A stretch of 64,000 nucleotides of DNA. Source: Solibacillus sp040273735. Lineage in GTDB: Bacteria; Bacillota; Bacilli; Bacillales_A; Planococcaceae. Shown here piece after piece: positions 17,799-25,473 of this stretch (the first letter of the stretch is position 1; the number at the start of each line of letters is the position of its first letter). A program made the position numbers and the translations under genes. The notes under the pieces were generated by a model. The model ran no database searches. It was not told the DNA's origin and saw only the letters and a program-made list of their open reading frames with translations. Location: NCBI RefSeq assembly GCF_040273735.1, contig NZ_JBELZM010000013.1:69718-133717 (forward strand), given 5' to 3'.

Positions 17799-18059
17799 CA
17801 AGCATACCTTCTTTCTTAAGTATTCTTTGTAATGTATGTAAATGCGGGTAAACGCCAATAGGAATTCGCCTATAATAGACGAAATACCATAGTGGTTCTT
17901 ATTTTCACCCAAAATGCGATTTAATTTAAGATGTTTTATTCGATAATGAATGAGGGGAATTGTTAACAAACAATTACTTAAAGAAAGATAGATGATTTGA
18001 AAAATGTGTGCAACTGGACTAAAATCACTATGAAGAAGAGAAAGAGAAGGGAATTTATA

Positions 18060-18530
18060 ATGAAAAAATATTTGTTTGCAATCTTCCTATTGTTATTGGC
18101 AGGTTGTAGTAATGAAGAAAATCCAAAAGTTAAATTTACTGAGAAACAGGCAGTACCATTTGAAATTATTAAGTATGATGAAAAAATTGCACCGATTTAT
18201 GAGTCGCTCGTTCCCCATATAGCCTATGCAAATACTCAAGGACAATTTGAATCACTGCAAGCTCGCTTTGATGTAGATAATTTTACGCTTGATATGGATA
18301 AGTATATGGCAGTATTTATTGTCACTTACTCTGGTAGCTGTGGTACTTCAGTCGATAATGTATACAAACATGGTAATAACTTGGCCGTTCAATTGATCGA
18401 CAATGTCGGACAAGTATGTGATGAAGAAGGCGTTCCGCATACATTCGTTCTCCAAGTGAAGAAAGACGAATATGAAAAAGTTCAATTATATAATGGCGAA
18501 ATTATAAAATCTTCAGTCGATGTAGAATAA
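18060..18530 (+). CDS. Small hypothetical lipoprotein
   Basis: The 156-residue protein has a short signal peptide and lipobox LLAGC (Cys16), predicting attachment to the outer face of the membrane. The mature part has no family signature I recognise. Two further cysteines, in YSGSCGTSVD and VGQVCDEEG, could form a disulfide. AGAAGGGAA upstream favours ATG 18060; an in-frame upstream start at 17997 would bury the signal peptide. The gene stands alone between the divergent collagen-like gene and a terminator. Confidence 0.75.
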   Translation: MKKYLFAIFLLLLAGCSNEENPKVKFTEKQAVPFEIIKYDEKIAPIYESLVPHIAYANTQGQFESLQARFDVDNFTLDMDKYMAVFIVTYSGSCGTSVDNVYKHGNNLAVQLIDNVGQVCDEEGVPHTFVLQVKKDEYEKVQLYNGEIIKSSVDVE

Positions 18531-18541
18531 ATTTTCTTAAA

Positions 18542-18580
18542 AGTTTTCAGCTTGATTATTCAAAGTTGAAAGCTTTTTTT
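18542..18580 (+). terminator. Terminator after the small lipoprotein gene
   Basis: AGTTTTCAGCTT pairs with AAGTTGAAAGCT (12 bp with two G-T wobbles), followed by a run of T to about 18580. Confidence 0.85.
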
Positions 18581-18609
18581 GTAATTTTTTATTTTTTGGG
18601 CACAATTAA

Positions 18610-18638
18610 TTGTGATTTGAAAATAAAAACTATATAAT
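18610..18638 (+). promoter_or_regulatory. Sigma-A promoter for the tandem CNNM/CorC genes
   Basis: TTGTGA (18610-18615), a 17-nt spacer and a perfect TATAAT (18633-18638) form the promoter. Transcription from about 18645 would leave an approximately 160-nt untranslated leader before the TTG start at 18807. Confidence 0.75.
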
Positions 18639-18644
18639 CTTCTT

Positions 18645-18775
18645 AAACTATAACGTGATGGTTTTGAAGAGCAAATTCTCTTAAAGGAATTAGTAACTTC
18701 ACCATTTTTGTTAGCATGTACAATAAGATAGTTGGGTACATAAGAGAAAGACCAAATTATTATTAAATCATTTTT
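18645..18775 (+). promoter_or_regulatory. Possible structured 5' leader of the CNNM/CorC operon
   Basis: Within this leader AAGAG pairs with CTCTT around 18666-18682, ATGG...TGAAG can pair with CTTCACCAT around 18658-18706, and ATGTAC pairs with GTACAT around 18716-18742. I do not recognise it as an M-box, yybP-ykoY or other known metal riboswitch. It could be a regulatory leader or merely folded RNA. Confidence 0.35.
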
Positions 18776-18809
18776 GGAGGTGAATCCCTCACGCTGAGGG
18801 AAGTAATTG
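18776..18809 (+). promoter_or_regulatory. Hairpin-bridged ribosome binding site, copy 1
   Basis: A full-strength GGAGGTGA (18776-18783) lies 23 nt before the TTG start (18807), too far for direct use. The gap contains the stem CCCTC-acgct-GAGGG (18786-18800). If it folds, the effective SD-to-start distance falls to 8 nt. Alternatively GAGGG, 6 nt before TTG, is itself the SD and the stem hides it. Confidence 0.7.
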
Positions 18810-20135
18810 GACGTAAACACCATATTAAACATCATTTTATTAATTATCTTTTTAGGTTTAACCGCATTTTTCGTTGCAGCAGAATTCGCTGTCGTAAAAA
18901 TTCGTAAATCCCGTATTGATCAATTGATTTCGGAAGGTAATAAAAAAGCAGTCATTGCAAAAAAAGTAGCAGGGGACCTTGATTATTATTTATCTGCCTG
19001 TCAGCTTGGTATTACAATTACAGCAATCGGTTTGGGTGCGTTTACAAAGCCGTACGTAAAAGAACTGCTGTATCCTGTATTTGACTGGTTAAATGTTTCA
19101 GATGTAGTATCTTCGGCTGCTTCCTATGTAATTGCACTTGCCATTGTAAGTTATTTGCACGTAGTAATTGGCGAAATGGCGCCAAAAACATTAGCGATTC
19201 AGTTTTCCGAGAAAGTAACATTAATGCTTGCAGGACCTCTTTATTGGTTCGGTAAAATTATGTATCCGTTTATCCAGGCATTAAATGGAACGTCTCGTTT
19301 ACTATTACGCGCAATCGGTGTTAAATCAGCAAGTGAAGAGCAGGCCTATTCGGAAGAAGAGCTGAAAATTATTATGGCTCAAAGTTTCCAGGGCGGGCAG
19401 ATAGACCAACAAGAACTGAAATATTTAGAAAATGTATTTGCTTTTGATGAACGTGTTGCAAAAGATATTATGGTGCCGCGAACAGACTTAGTTACAATCG
19501 ACAAAGATATGAGCGCCGAAGAGATTATTCAAATTTTAGATGAACATAACTATACACGTTATCCGATTGTTGAAAATAATGATAAAGACCGCATTATTGG
19601 TGTCGTCAATGCGAACAAGCTTCTTAGCCATATCGTTTCAAATCGTACGGTACAGCTCGAGCAGTTTTTAACGAAAGTACCATTCGTTTTAGGTGTGACG
19701 AGTATCCAGGATGCATTGTTAAAAATGCAAAAGGCGAAAGTGCATATGACGGTTATTATCGATGAATATGGCGGTACAGCCGGTGTACTAACGATGGAAG
19801 ACGTTTTGGAAGAGCTGGTTGGAGAGATTCGGGACGAATTTGACGAGGATGAAGTAGATGAAATCCGTAAGTCAGGAGAAAACGAATATACGATTAATGG
19901 CCGTGTACTGCTCGATGAACTGGAAGATCGTTTCGGGTTTGAGTTTGAGGATAGTGATGAGATTGATACAATCGGCGGCTGGATTCAGCATACGAATATT
20001 GATTCGATCAAAAACGGAGAAGAGCTTCAGATCGGTGATGAAATAAAATTTGACGACCATATTTGGGTCATTTCAGATATGGACAATTATCAAATTAAAG
20101 AAGTTGTATTAAGACAATATAAACTTCAGCAGTAA
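18807..20135 (+). CDS. CNNM/CorC (HlyC/CorC, DUF21) family membrane protein, full-length paralog
   Basis: The 442-residue protein has an N-terminal four-helix CNNM/DUF21 membrane domain (about 1-190), then a CBS-domain pair (about 205-325, including IMVPRTDLVTID and GTAGVLTMEDVLEELVGEI) and a C-terminal CorC/HlyC domain (about 350-435). Relatives such as MpfA/YhdP are linked to magnesium export or tolerance of divalent cations. No ATG is available at the N-terminus; TTG 18807 is the start, behind the hairpin-bearing ribosome site. A shorter paralog follows 56 nt downstream. Cation efflux is inferred from family. Confidence 0.88.
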   Translation: MDVNTILNIILLIIFLGLTAFFVAAEFAVVKIRKSRIDQLISEGNKKAVIAKKVAGDLDYYLSACQLGITITAIGLGAFTKPYVKELLYPVFDWLNVSDVVSSAASYVIALAIVSYLHVVIGEMAPKTLAIQFSEKVTLMLAGPLYWFGKIMYPFIQALNGTSRLLLRAIGVKSASEEQAYSEEELKIIMAQSFQGGQIDQQELKYLENVFAFDERVAKDIMVPRTDLVTIDKDMSAEEIIQILDEHNYTRYPIVENNDKDRIIGVVNANKLLSHIVSNRTVQLEQFLTKVPFVLGVTSIQDALLKMQKAKVHMTVIIDEYGGTAGVLTMEDVLEELVGEIRDEFDEDEVDEIRKSGENEYTINGRVLLDELEDRFGFEFEDSDEIDTIGGWIQHTNIDSIKNGEELQIGDEIKFDDHIWVISDMDNYQIKEVVLRQYKLQQ

Positions 20136-20158
20136 ATGAACGATACTTTATATGTCTT

Positions 20159-20194
20159 GGAGGTGAATCCCTCATATTTCGGGGGAATTAATTG
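20159..20194 (+). promoter_or_regulatory. Hairpin-bridged ribosome binding site, copy 2
   Basis: GGAGGTGA (20159-20166) lies 25 nt before TTG (20192). The gap holds CCCTC-atatttc-GGGGG (20169-20185), in which a T-G wobble keeps the stem. Removing the 17-nt hairpin leaves 8 nt, exactly as in copy 1, although loop length and sequence differ. Confidence 0.7.
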
Positions 20195-21256
20195 GACAGT
20201 ATTATAATTATAAATTTAATTTTAATCGCGGTTTTTATTTTGTTAACAGCCTTTTTCGTTGGGGCAGAATTCTCTATTTTAAAAGTGCGTATGTCACGAA
20301 TCGATCAGCTTATCGCAGAGGGCAATAAAAAAGCAGTTACTGCAAAAAAGGTAACACAGGATTTGGATTATTATTTGTCGGCCTGTCAGCTAGGGATTAC
20401 GATTACAGCGTTAATTCTTGGTGCACTCGGTGAACCGACCGTAGAAAAAATGCTTGAGCCTGTTTTTGACTATTTCAGCATTCCGGCGGCGGTTGCAACA
20501 GCCCTTTCTTATGTAATTGCGTTATCGATTGTTACTTTTTTACACGTAGTACTTGGCGAGTTGATGCCAAAAACATTAGCCATCCAATATGCTGAAAAAA
20601 TGACACTATTATTAGCACCGCCACTTTATTGGTTCGGGAAAATTACAGGACCGATTATCTCCGTATTAAATGGTTCTGCTCGCGGGCTGCTAAAAATCTT
20701 TGGTGTCAAACCGGCTGGTCACGATACCGTTTACTCGGAAGAAGAGCTTAAACTTATTGTGACGCAAAGTTATGAAGGTGGAGAAATCAACCAGACGGAG
20801 CTTGCCTATTTAGAAAATATTTTCGCTTTTGATACGCGAAAGTTACGGGAAGTAATGATTCCGCGCAGTGAAATGATTACAATCGAAAAAACATATACAT
20901 TACATCAAATCCTTGCTGTTATTGATGAATACGAATTTACACGTTATCCGGTCATTGATCGTACTAAAAATACAGCAGCCTTCATCGGTTTCATTAACTC
21001 AAAGGAAATGCTGACAGATATTGCTGCAGGCCGTACGAATCATTTCAGTACGTATATTCGTGAGATTCCTCGCTATAAGGAAACGGTAGCGATAAAAGAT
21101 GTGTTCTTAAAAATGCAGCAATCCCGTAACCATATGGCGATTGTAACCGATGAAAAAGGTGTCACAATCGGTCTTGTTACGATGGAAGATATCCTGTCCG
21201 AAATCGTGGGAGAAATTGAAGATGAAGATGATGGGGAAATTGTTCCGTCATTATAA
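20192..21256 (+). CDS. CNNM/CorC family membrane protein, short paralog lacking the CorC domain
   Basis: The 354-residue paralog of the preceding gene has the same CNNM membrane domain (RMSRIDQLIAEGNKKAV near residue 30, then SACQLGITITAL) and CBS pair (PRSEMITIEKTY, GLVTMEDILSEIVGEIEDE). It stops right after the CBS pair, so the ~85-residue C-terminal CorC/HlyC domain is absent. A terminator begins within 10 nt of the stop and no remnant of the domain is visible, so this looks like a natural short form, not a recent frameshift. It may pair with the long paralog. Confidence 0.86.
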   Translation: MDSIIIINLILIAVFILLTAFFVGAEFSILKVRMSRIDQLIAEGNKKAVTAKKVTQDLDYYLSACQLGITITALILGALGEPTVEKMLEPVFDYFSIPAAVATALSYVIALSIVTFLHVVLGELMPKTLAIQYAEKMTLLLAPPLYWFGKITGPIISVLNGSARGLLKIFGVKPAGHDTVYSEEELKLIVTQSYEGGEINQTELAYLENIFAFDTRKLREVMIPRSEMITIEKTYTLHQILAVIDEYEFTRYPVIDRTKNTAAFIGFINSKEMLTDIAAGRTNHFSTYIREIPRYKETVAIKDVFLKMQQSRNHMAIVTDEKGVTIGLVTMEDILSEIVGEIEDEDDGEIVPSL

Positions 21257-21262
21257 GAAAAG

Positions 21263-21305
21263 GTCGTAAATGATGGTCGTATCGTCCATTATTTACGGCT
21301 TTTTT
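21263..21305 (+). terminator. Terminator of the CNNM/CorC pair
   Basis: GTCGTAAATGATGG pairs with CCATTATTTACGGC (with G-T wobbles), then TTTTTT. It closes the two-gene transcript. Confidence 0.9.
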
Positions 21306-21383
21306 GCAGTATTACCGAAAGTTGAGTAAATAGATTATAAGGACATTTGTCGTTATAATTGAAGTAATAGGGAGCTGAAAAAA

Positions 21384-21542
21384 ATGCAATGTGGAGCAAA
21401 ATGCTTTTTAGTGGAAATTGAGCATAATGGCGAAAAAAAACAAGTTCAAGTGAAAGCAAGATCGTCAGTACGTGCCAGAAAAACAGTACGCATTCAATAT
21501 GAAGAAGGCGTTAATATCCTGTCCGTAAAGGAAGAAAAATAA
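21384..21542 (+). CDS. Small hypothetical protein (52 aa)
   Basis: This short basic protein begins MQCGAKCFLVEIEHNGEKK and ends in ILSVKEEK. GGAGCTG (21371-21377) precedes ATG 21384 by 6 nt, and a strong terminator begins three bases after the stop, so it is a self-contained small gene. The N-terminal CxxxC could bind metal, and the rest looks like a small beta-alpha unit rich in Lys/Arg/Val. I do not recognise a family. Confidence 0.65.
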   Translation: MQCGAKCFLVEIEHNGEKKQVQVKARSSVRARKTVRIQYEEGVNILSVKEEK

Positions 21543-21544
21543 AA

Positions 21545-21577
21545 ATGAGCAACCAATAATAAGGTTGCTCATTTTTT
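21545..21577. terminator. Terminator after the 52-aa gene
   Basis: ATGAGCAACC (21545-21554) pairs with GGTTGCTCAT (21563-21572), followed by TTTTTT. The A-rich upstream flank means it may also serve the convergent small gene at 21586. Confidence 0.88.
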
Positions 21578-21585
21578 CATTTGGT

Positions 21586-21786
21586 TTACTTATTCTGCTT
21601 TTCCAGCTTTATTTGTTTAACTAAATGTATAATTAACATAATGATTCCGACTGTACAGAATAGAAGACTGACGATAAATAATACTAGCCATGATGTGATA
21701 CTCCAATTAGTTGTGAAAAAGATGGAACTGATTAATAAAAGCATCCCGACAAATAAGACAAGATAGCCTTTTTTAGATAATGACAC
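21586..21786 (-). CDS. Small two-helix membrane protein (66 aa)
   Basis: The 66-residue protein starts at GTG 21786, with AAGGAGG 7 nt upstream. Two hydrophobic helices (about residues 8-26 and 33-55) are joined by a short polar turn, and the tail is basic (KQIKLEKQNK), which suggests an inner-membrane hairpin with both ends inside. No family is recognised; the strong ribosome site is the main reason to accept it. Confidence 0.7.
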   Translation of the reverse strand: MSLSKKGYLVLFVGMLLLISSIFFTTNWSITSWLVLFIVSLLFCTVGIIMLIIHLVKQIKLEKQNK

Positions 21787-21957
21787 TGTAAAACCTCCTT
21801 AAATACATATCATAAAAATAACATAATATTAGCTGACTTATCTATTTAAATGGTTCCATTACCTACTATAAGGCCAACTTCCATTCTCGTCCGGTCGGAT
21901 TCCGCTTATGATACAATTTCGTTAAGGAATATTAATTCAAGAAAAGAGGCGCAGTAC

Positions 21958-22896
21958 ATGGTTCAATCACTCAATCAATTTATTCAAAGGTGGATGCCAG
22001 TATTAACACCGCTCAGTTTAGTCATCGGTGTTCTGCTCGAAAAAATCGGGACACATTTCCTTTTTCTAGTCCCTTTATTATTTGCGGTAATGACTTTCAT
22101 CAGCAGTTTGAATCTGAATTTTCGCGATATAAAAGTGTTTAAACAATACCCTAAAACAATTTTATTTATGATCGCTTTTCTACATATACTTATGCCTTTA
22201 TGGGCGTTCTTTTTGGCAGAGCTAATATTCGATGACCGCCTATTAACAGTCGGTTTTCTCATCTCCGTTGCCGTGCCAACAGGGGTCACGAGCGTCATTT
22301 GGGTGACGATCAGTAAAGGAAACCTGCCTTTATCACTCGCCCTCATATTGATTGACACATTGCTTGCTCCGATACTTATGCCGTTAATTTTGCATTTAGT
22401 TGTCGGGGAGTCTATATCTCTAAATACGTCAGCCCTTATTTTTGATCTCATGTGGATGATTGTTCTACCTTCGATATTGGGTATCCTTGTCAATGAATGG
22501 ACGAAAGGAAAGTTGTTCGAACAATATGGAAAACCAATGTCTTTAATTTCGAAAATCTGTTTGTTCGCAATTATTATGATTAATAGTAGTGCGATTGCAC
22601 CCTATGTAAAAACGATAGACTTAGAGCTCGCGAAAGTGATTGCTGTTGTTCTGTTTTTAGCAGTTTCCGGTTATGTATTTTCGCTTTTACTAGGCCGTCT
22701 ATTTTGGAAATCAGAGGCCGATCAGGCGACATTTGTCTTTAATGGGGGAATGCGGAATATTGCTGTAGGAGTCGTTATCGCTACCACATATTTTCCGTCA
22801 AAAGTAGCGATGCCGGTCGTTTTCGGGATGTTATTCCAGCAAGTATTAGCTTCAATATTTTATAAAATAATCCGAAAAAATTCGGAAATAGAGTAA
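21958..22896 (+). CDS. Bile acid:sodium symporter (BASS/SBF) family transporter
   Basis: The 312-residue membrane protein has about nine to ten hydrophobic helices. SVAVPTGVTSVIWVTISKGNLPLSLALILIDTLLAP-type segments (about residues 100-140) and GGMRNIAVGVVIATTYFP near residue 262 correspond to the two cross-over regions that bind sodium in this family. ATG 21958 follows AAGAGG; the upstream in-frame extension from 21850 is not membrane-like and lacks a ribosome site. Bacterial members move organic anions such as pantoate or sulfonated compounds, so the substrate is unknown. Confidence 0.82.
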   Translation: MVQSLNQFIQRWMPVLTPLSLVIGVLLEKIGTHFLFLVPLLFAVMTFISSLNLNFRDIKVFKQYPKTILFMIAFLHILMPLWAFFLAELIFDDRLLTVGFLISVAVPTGVTSVIWVTISKGNLPLSLALILIDTLLAPILMPLILHLVVGESISLNTSALIFDLMWMIVLPSILGILVNEWTKGKLFEQYGKPMSLISKICLFAIIMINSSAIAPYVKTIDLELAKVIAVVLFLAVSGYVFSLLLGRLFWKSEADQATFVFNGGMRNIAVGVVIATTYFPSKVAMPVVFGMLFQQVLASIFYKIIRKNSEIE

Positions 22897-23105
22897 AGAC
22901 GCTCACTAAAAGTGTACTGTGGAAAAATACAGTTGTGTTATTTAGTCGCACATTGTATTATTGGTCTATAGTAAATTATTAAATTTTGAAGAGTTATATA
23001 AAAATGTAGCTTCAGCCGGAGAAATATTGTAGTGCAATGATCCATTCACTTACTCGTCTCAAACATCCAGAAGCAATGTAACATCTTAGAATAGCGGGGG
23101 AAATT

Positions 23106-24317
23106 ATGAAAAGATTGTTCGAAAAATGGAACAGCATTAACTTAGTAAACCGTATTATTGTTGGTATAATTATTGGCGTTATTTTAGCGCTAACGATTCC
23201 TGATGCAGTAAGTGGAATTACCATTCTAGGGACTCTATTCGTTTCAGCTTTAAAAGCAGTTGCACCGGTTTTAGTGTTCGTGCTTGTTATTAATGCGATT
23301 GCTTCACATGTTGGCGGCAAAGCAACAAATATGAAGATGATTCTTGCTTTATACGGGGTAGCGACATTAGCAGCGGGATTTGTGGCAGTCATTGCAAGCT
23401 TTATTTTCCCGACAGTATTAACATTAAAAACAGAAGCACAGGATGTAACACCGCCTAGTGGGATACTAGAAGTGTTTGAAACATTATTATTCAATATTGT
23501 GACAAATCCGGTAAGTGCCATTATGGAAGCAAATTATCTTGGCATTTTAGCCTGGGCAGTTGTTTTAGGGATTGCTTTAAAAGCAGCGAACGATTCAACA
23601 AAAGGGGTTATAGCGAATTTTTCTGATGCGATTACGAAAATTGTGCAATGGATCATTAGCTTAGCACCATTCGGTATTTTAGGAATAGTATTTGAAGCGA
23701 TTTCTACGACAGGCCTTTCAGCATTAGGGGAATATGCTCGTCTAATTCTGATTTTAGTAGGGACAATGTTCTTCGTGGCACTCGTTGTGAATCCGCTGAT
23801 TGTATATGCGGTAGCAAGAAGAAATCCGTATCCGCTTATTTTTACATCTATTAAAGAGAGTGGAATTACTGCCTTTTTCACACGTAGTTCAGCAGCCAAT
23901 ATTCCAGTCAATATGGCCTTGGCAGAAAAGCTGAAATTAGATAAAGATACATATGCTGTATCGATACCTTTAGGTGCAACAATCAATATGGGCGGGGCTG
24001 CGATTACAATTTCTGTATTGACGATGGCAACTGCTCATACATTAGGCATCGAAGTGGATTTTATGACTGCGGTTATCTTAATGGTACTGGCTGCACTGTC
24101 TGCTGCTGGTGCATCAGGTGTTGCAGGCGGTTCGCTGTTATTGATTCCGTTAGCGTGTAGCTTATTCGGGATTTCAGATGATATTGCCATGCAAGTCGTG
24201 GCAATTGGTTTCATCATCGGTGTTATCCAGGATTCTTGTGAAACAGCATTGAATTCTTCGACAGATATCGTATTTACAGCAGCAGCTGAATATGCGAAAG
24301 AACGTAAACAAAACTAA
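23106..24317 (+). CDS. sstT: Serine/threonine:sodium symporter
   Basis: This 403-residue transporter of the DAACS family has an N-terminal AVAPVLVFVLVINAIASH helix, the GITAFFTRSSAANIPVNMALAEKL serine-rich hairpin (about residues 255-280), SIPLGATINMGGAAITISVL near residue 288, and SAAGASGVAGGSLLLIPLA near residue 335. These match SstT more than the glutamate/aspartate members. ATG 23106 follows AGCGGGGGAA. It is a single-gene transcript ended by the strong hairpin at 24321-24366. Confidence 0.9.
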   Translation: MKRLFEKWNSINLVNRIIVGIIIGVILALTIPDAVSGITILGTLFVSALKAVAPVLVFVLVINAIASHVGGKATNMKMILALYGVATLAAGFVAVIASFIFPTVLTLKTEAQDVTPPSGILEVFETLLFNIVTNPVSAIMEANYLGILAWAVVLGIALKAANDSTKGVIANFSDAITKIVQWIISLAPFGILGIVFEAISTTGLSALGEYARLILILVGTMFFVALVVNPLIVYAVARRNPYPLIFTSIKESGITAFFTRSSAANIPVNMALAEKLKLDKDTYAVSIPLGATINMGGAAITISVLTMATAHTLGIEVDFMTAVILMVLAALSAAGASGVAGGSLLLIPLACSLFGISDDIAMQVVAIGFIIGVIQDSCETALNSSTDIVFTAAAEYAKERKQN

Positions 24318-24320
24318 TAA

Positions 24321-24366
24321 AAACTGTGCTGAACGGAATCGATTCCGGTTCAGCACAGTTTTTTTA
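24321..24366. terminator. Bidirectional terminator between sstT and the DUF gene
   Basis: AACTGTGCTGAAC with GGAATC pairs against GATTCC and GTTCAGCACAGTT, giving an almost perfect 19-bp dyad with one bulged base and A/T runs on both sides. It can serve both convergent genes. Confidence 0.92.
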
Positions 24367-24370
24367 TCGT

Positions 24371-25297
24371 TCAATCAGCACCGCCAGCAGTAATGTCGCT
24401 ATCGTAACTTCCCGTATTTGAATGCTCAGCAGCAGAGAAAATAATCGTTGAGAAATCTACATCATATGAGGGTAAATCACCGATTGCTTCAGTAGATGTG
24501 TAAATTTGAGTGGCTACAAGCAGCGAGTTAAATTGCCTACGATCTAACTTTAAAAAGCGGCAAATTTCTTCATGCATATCATGGAGTGCCGGGAACTGGT
24601 GAACTTCAAATTTGGCGAGCGAGAGCAGGGCAATTGTATTGTAATGGTGCGGCTTAAGCTTTTTTTCTGTCTTTCTAATGTAAGTTGTCAGCTCTTTCAA
24701 CCGGGCAAAGGTTTCGCTATGAAAGTCCCCTGTTCCGATAGTTAAAATGACTGCTGTATTTGTCGTGGCCTTTGTTCGTTCATAGCCGACTGAAACAAGT
24801 GCCTGATAATACTTTTCCACACTATTTGCCAGTACTTTTGTGTCTTCCGCCCGTCCGGCAAGCATCGCACTAGTGGAAAGTTTTAATGGCGCATATTTTA
24901 CGCTTTGTTTGTTCATTAAATCTTTCATTAACAGATTGATTCGCTCAATATGATTTTCCGATTTTAAATAGGCAGCCGTAATATAGCTGTCATCATGACG
25001 GGTAAACTGCTTTGTCAGTAATTTGTGTAGATTTAAAGCCTCACCGATTTTACCAGGTTCCTTTGCATAATGAACAAAGTATGTATTAATAATTTGAGTA
25101 TTAACTCGAGCAAAGTTATACCATTTTGTATTATTTTTGATCTGCTGACGGACTTTTTCATAATCTTCATAGTTGAATACAATATTGCGGACAGTCAGCT
25201 TCAATGCAAGGTCAATATAAAAATATTTTGCATCTGCTCCAAAATATAAAACGATTTTATCAATGTTTGTAAAAAATAATTGTAAATGAGCATTCAT
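24371..25297 (-). CDS. Conserved hypothetical protein (DUF4003-like)
   Basis: The 308-residue, mainly helical soluble protein has no signal peptide or membrane segment. The arrangement of short helical repeats and a segment like TNTAVILTIGTGDFHSET recall DUF4003 proteins, but the match is from memory and weak. AGAGGTG before ATG 25297 makes that the better start than GTG 25306, which lies inside the ribosome site. The gene is monocistronic and divergent from the ATP-grasp ligase gene. Function is unknown. Confidence 0.65.
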   Translation of the reverse strand: MNAHLQLFFTNIDKIVLYFGADAKYFYIDLALKLTVRNIVFNYEDYEKVRQQIKNNTKWYNFARVNTQIINTYFVHYAKEPGKIGEALNLHKLLTKQFTRHDDSYITAAYLKSENHIERINLLMKDLMNKQSVKYAPLKLSTSAMLAGRAEDTKVLANSVEKYYQALVSVGYERTKATTNTAVILTIGTGDFHSETFARLKELTTYIRKTEKKLKPHHYNTIALLSLAKFEVHQFPALHDMHEEICRFLKLDRRQFNSLLVATQIYTSTEAIGDLPSYDVDFSTIIFSAAEHSNTGSYDSDITAGGAD

Positions 25298-25473
25298 CCC
25301 GATCACCTCTTACTTAATACGTACGTTTTAAACGAGTAGAAGTTTCATTAAAATATTCGGGAAATAATAAAAACCGTTTACAAAATACAGCATAAATCGA
25401 TAGAGTATTGTATGATAAATAAGTGATAAATCAAATAAGAAGTCCGTTGAACAGATTGAGAGGTAGTATAGTA

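Noticed and set aside
17466..17851. Plus-strand Pro- or Arg/Thr-rich ORFs
   Set aside because: They are shadows of the Gly-Pro repeat block on the minus strand, are open only because of its base composition, and lack ribosome sites.
20192..21256. Frameshifted or truncated pseudogene
   Set aside because: The frame is intact, has its own ribosome site and terminator, and no downstream sequence encodes the missing CorC domain.
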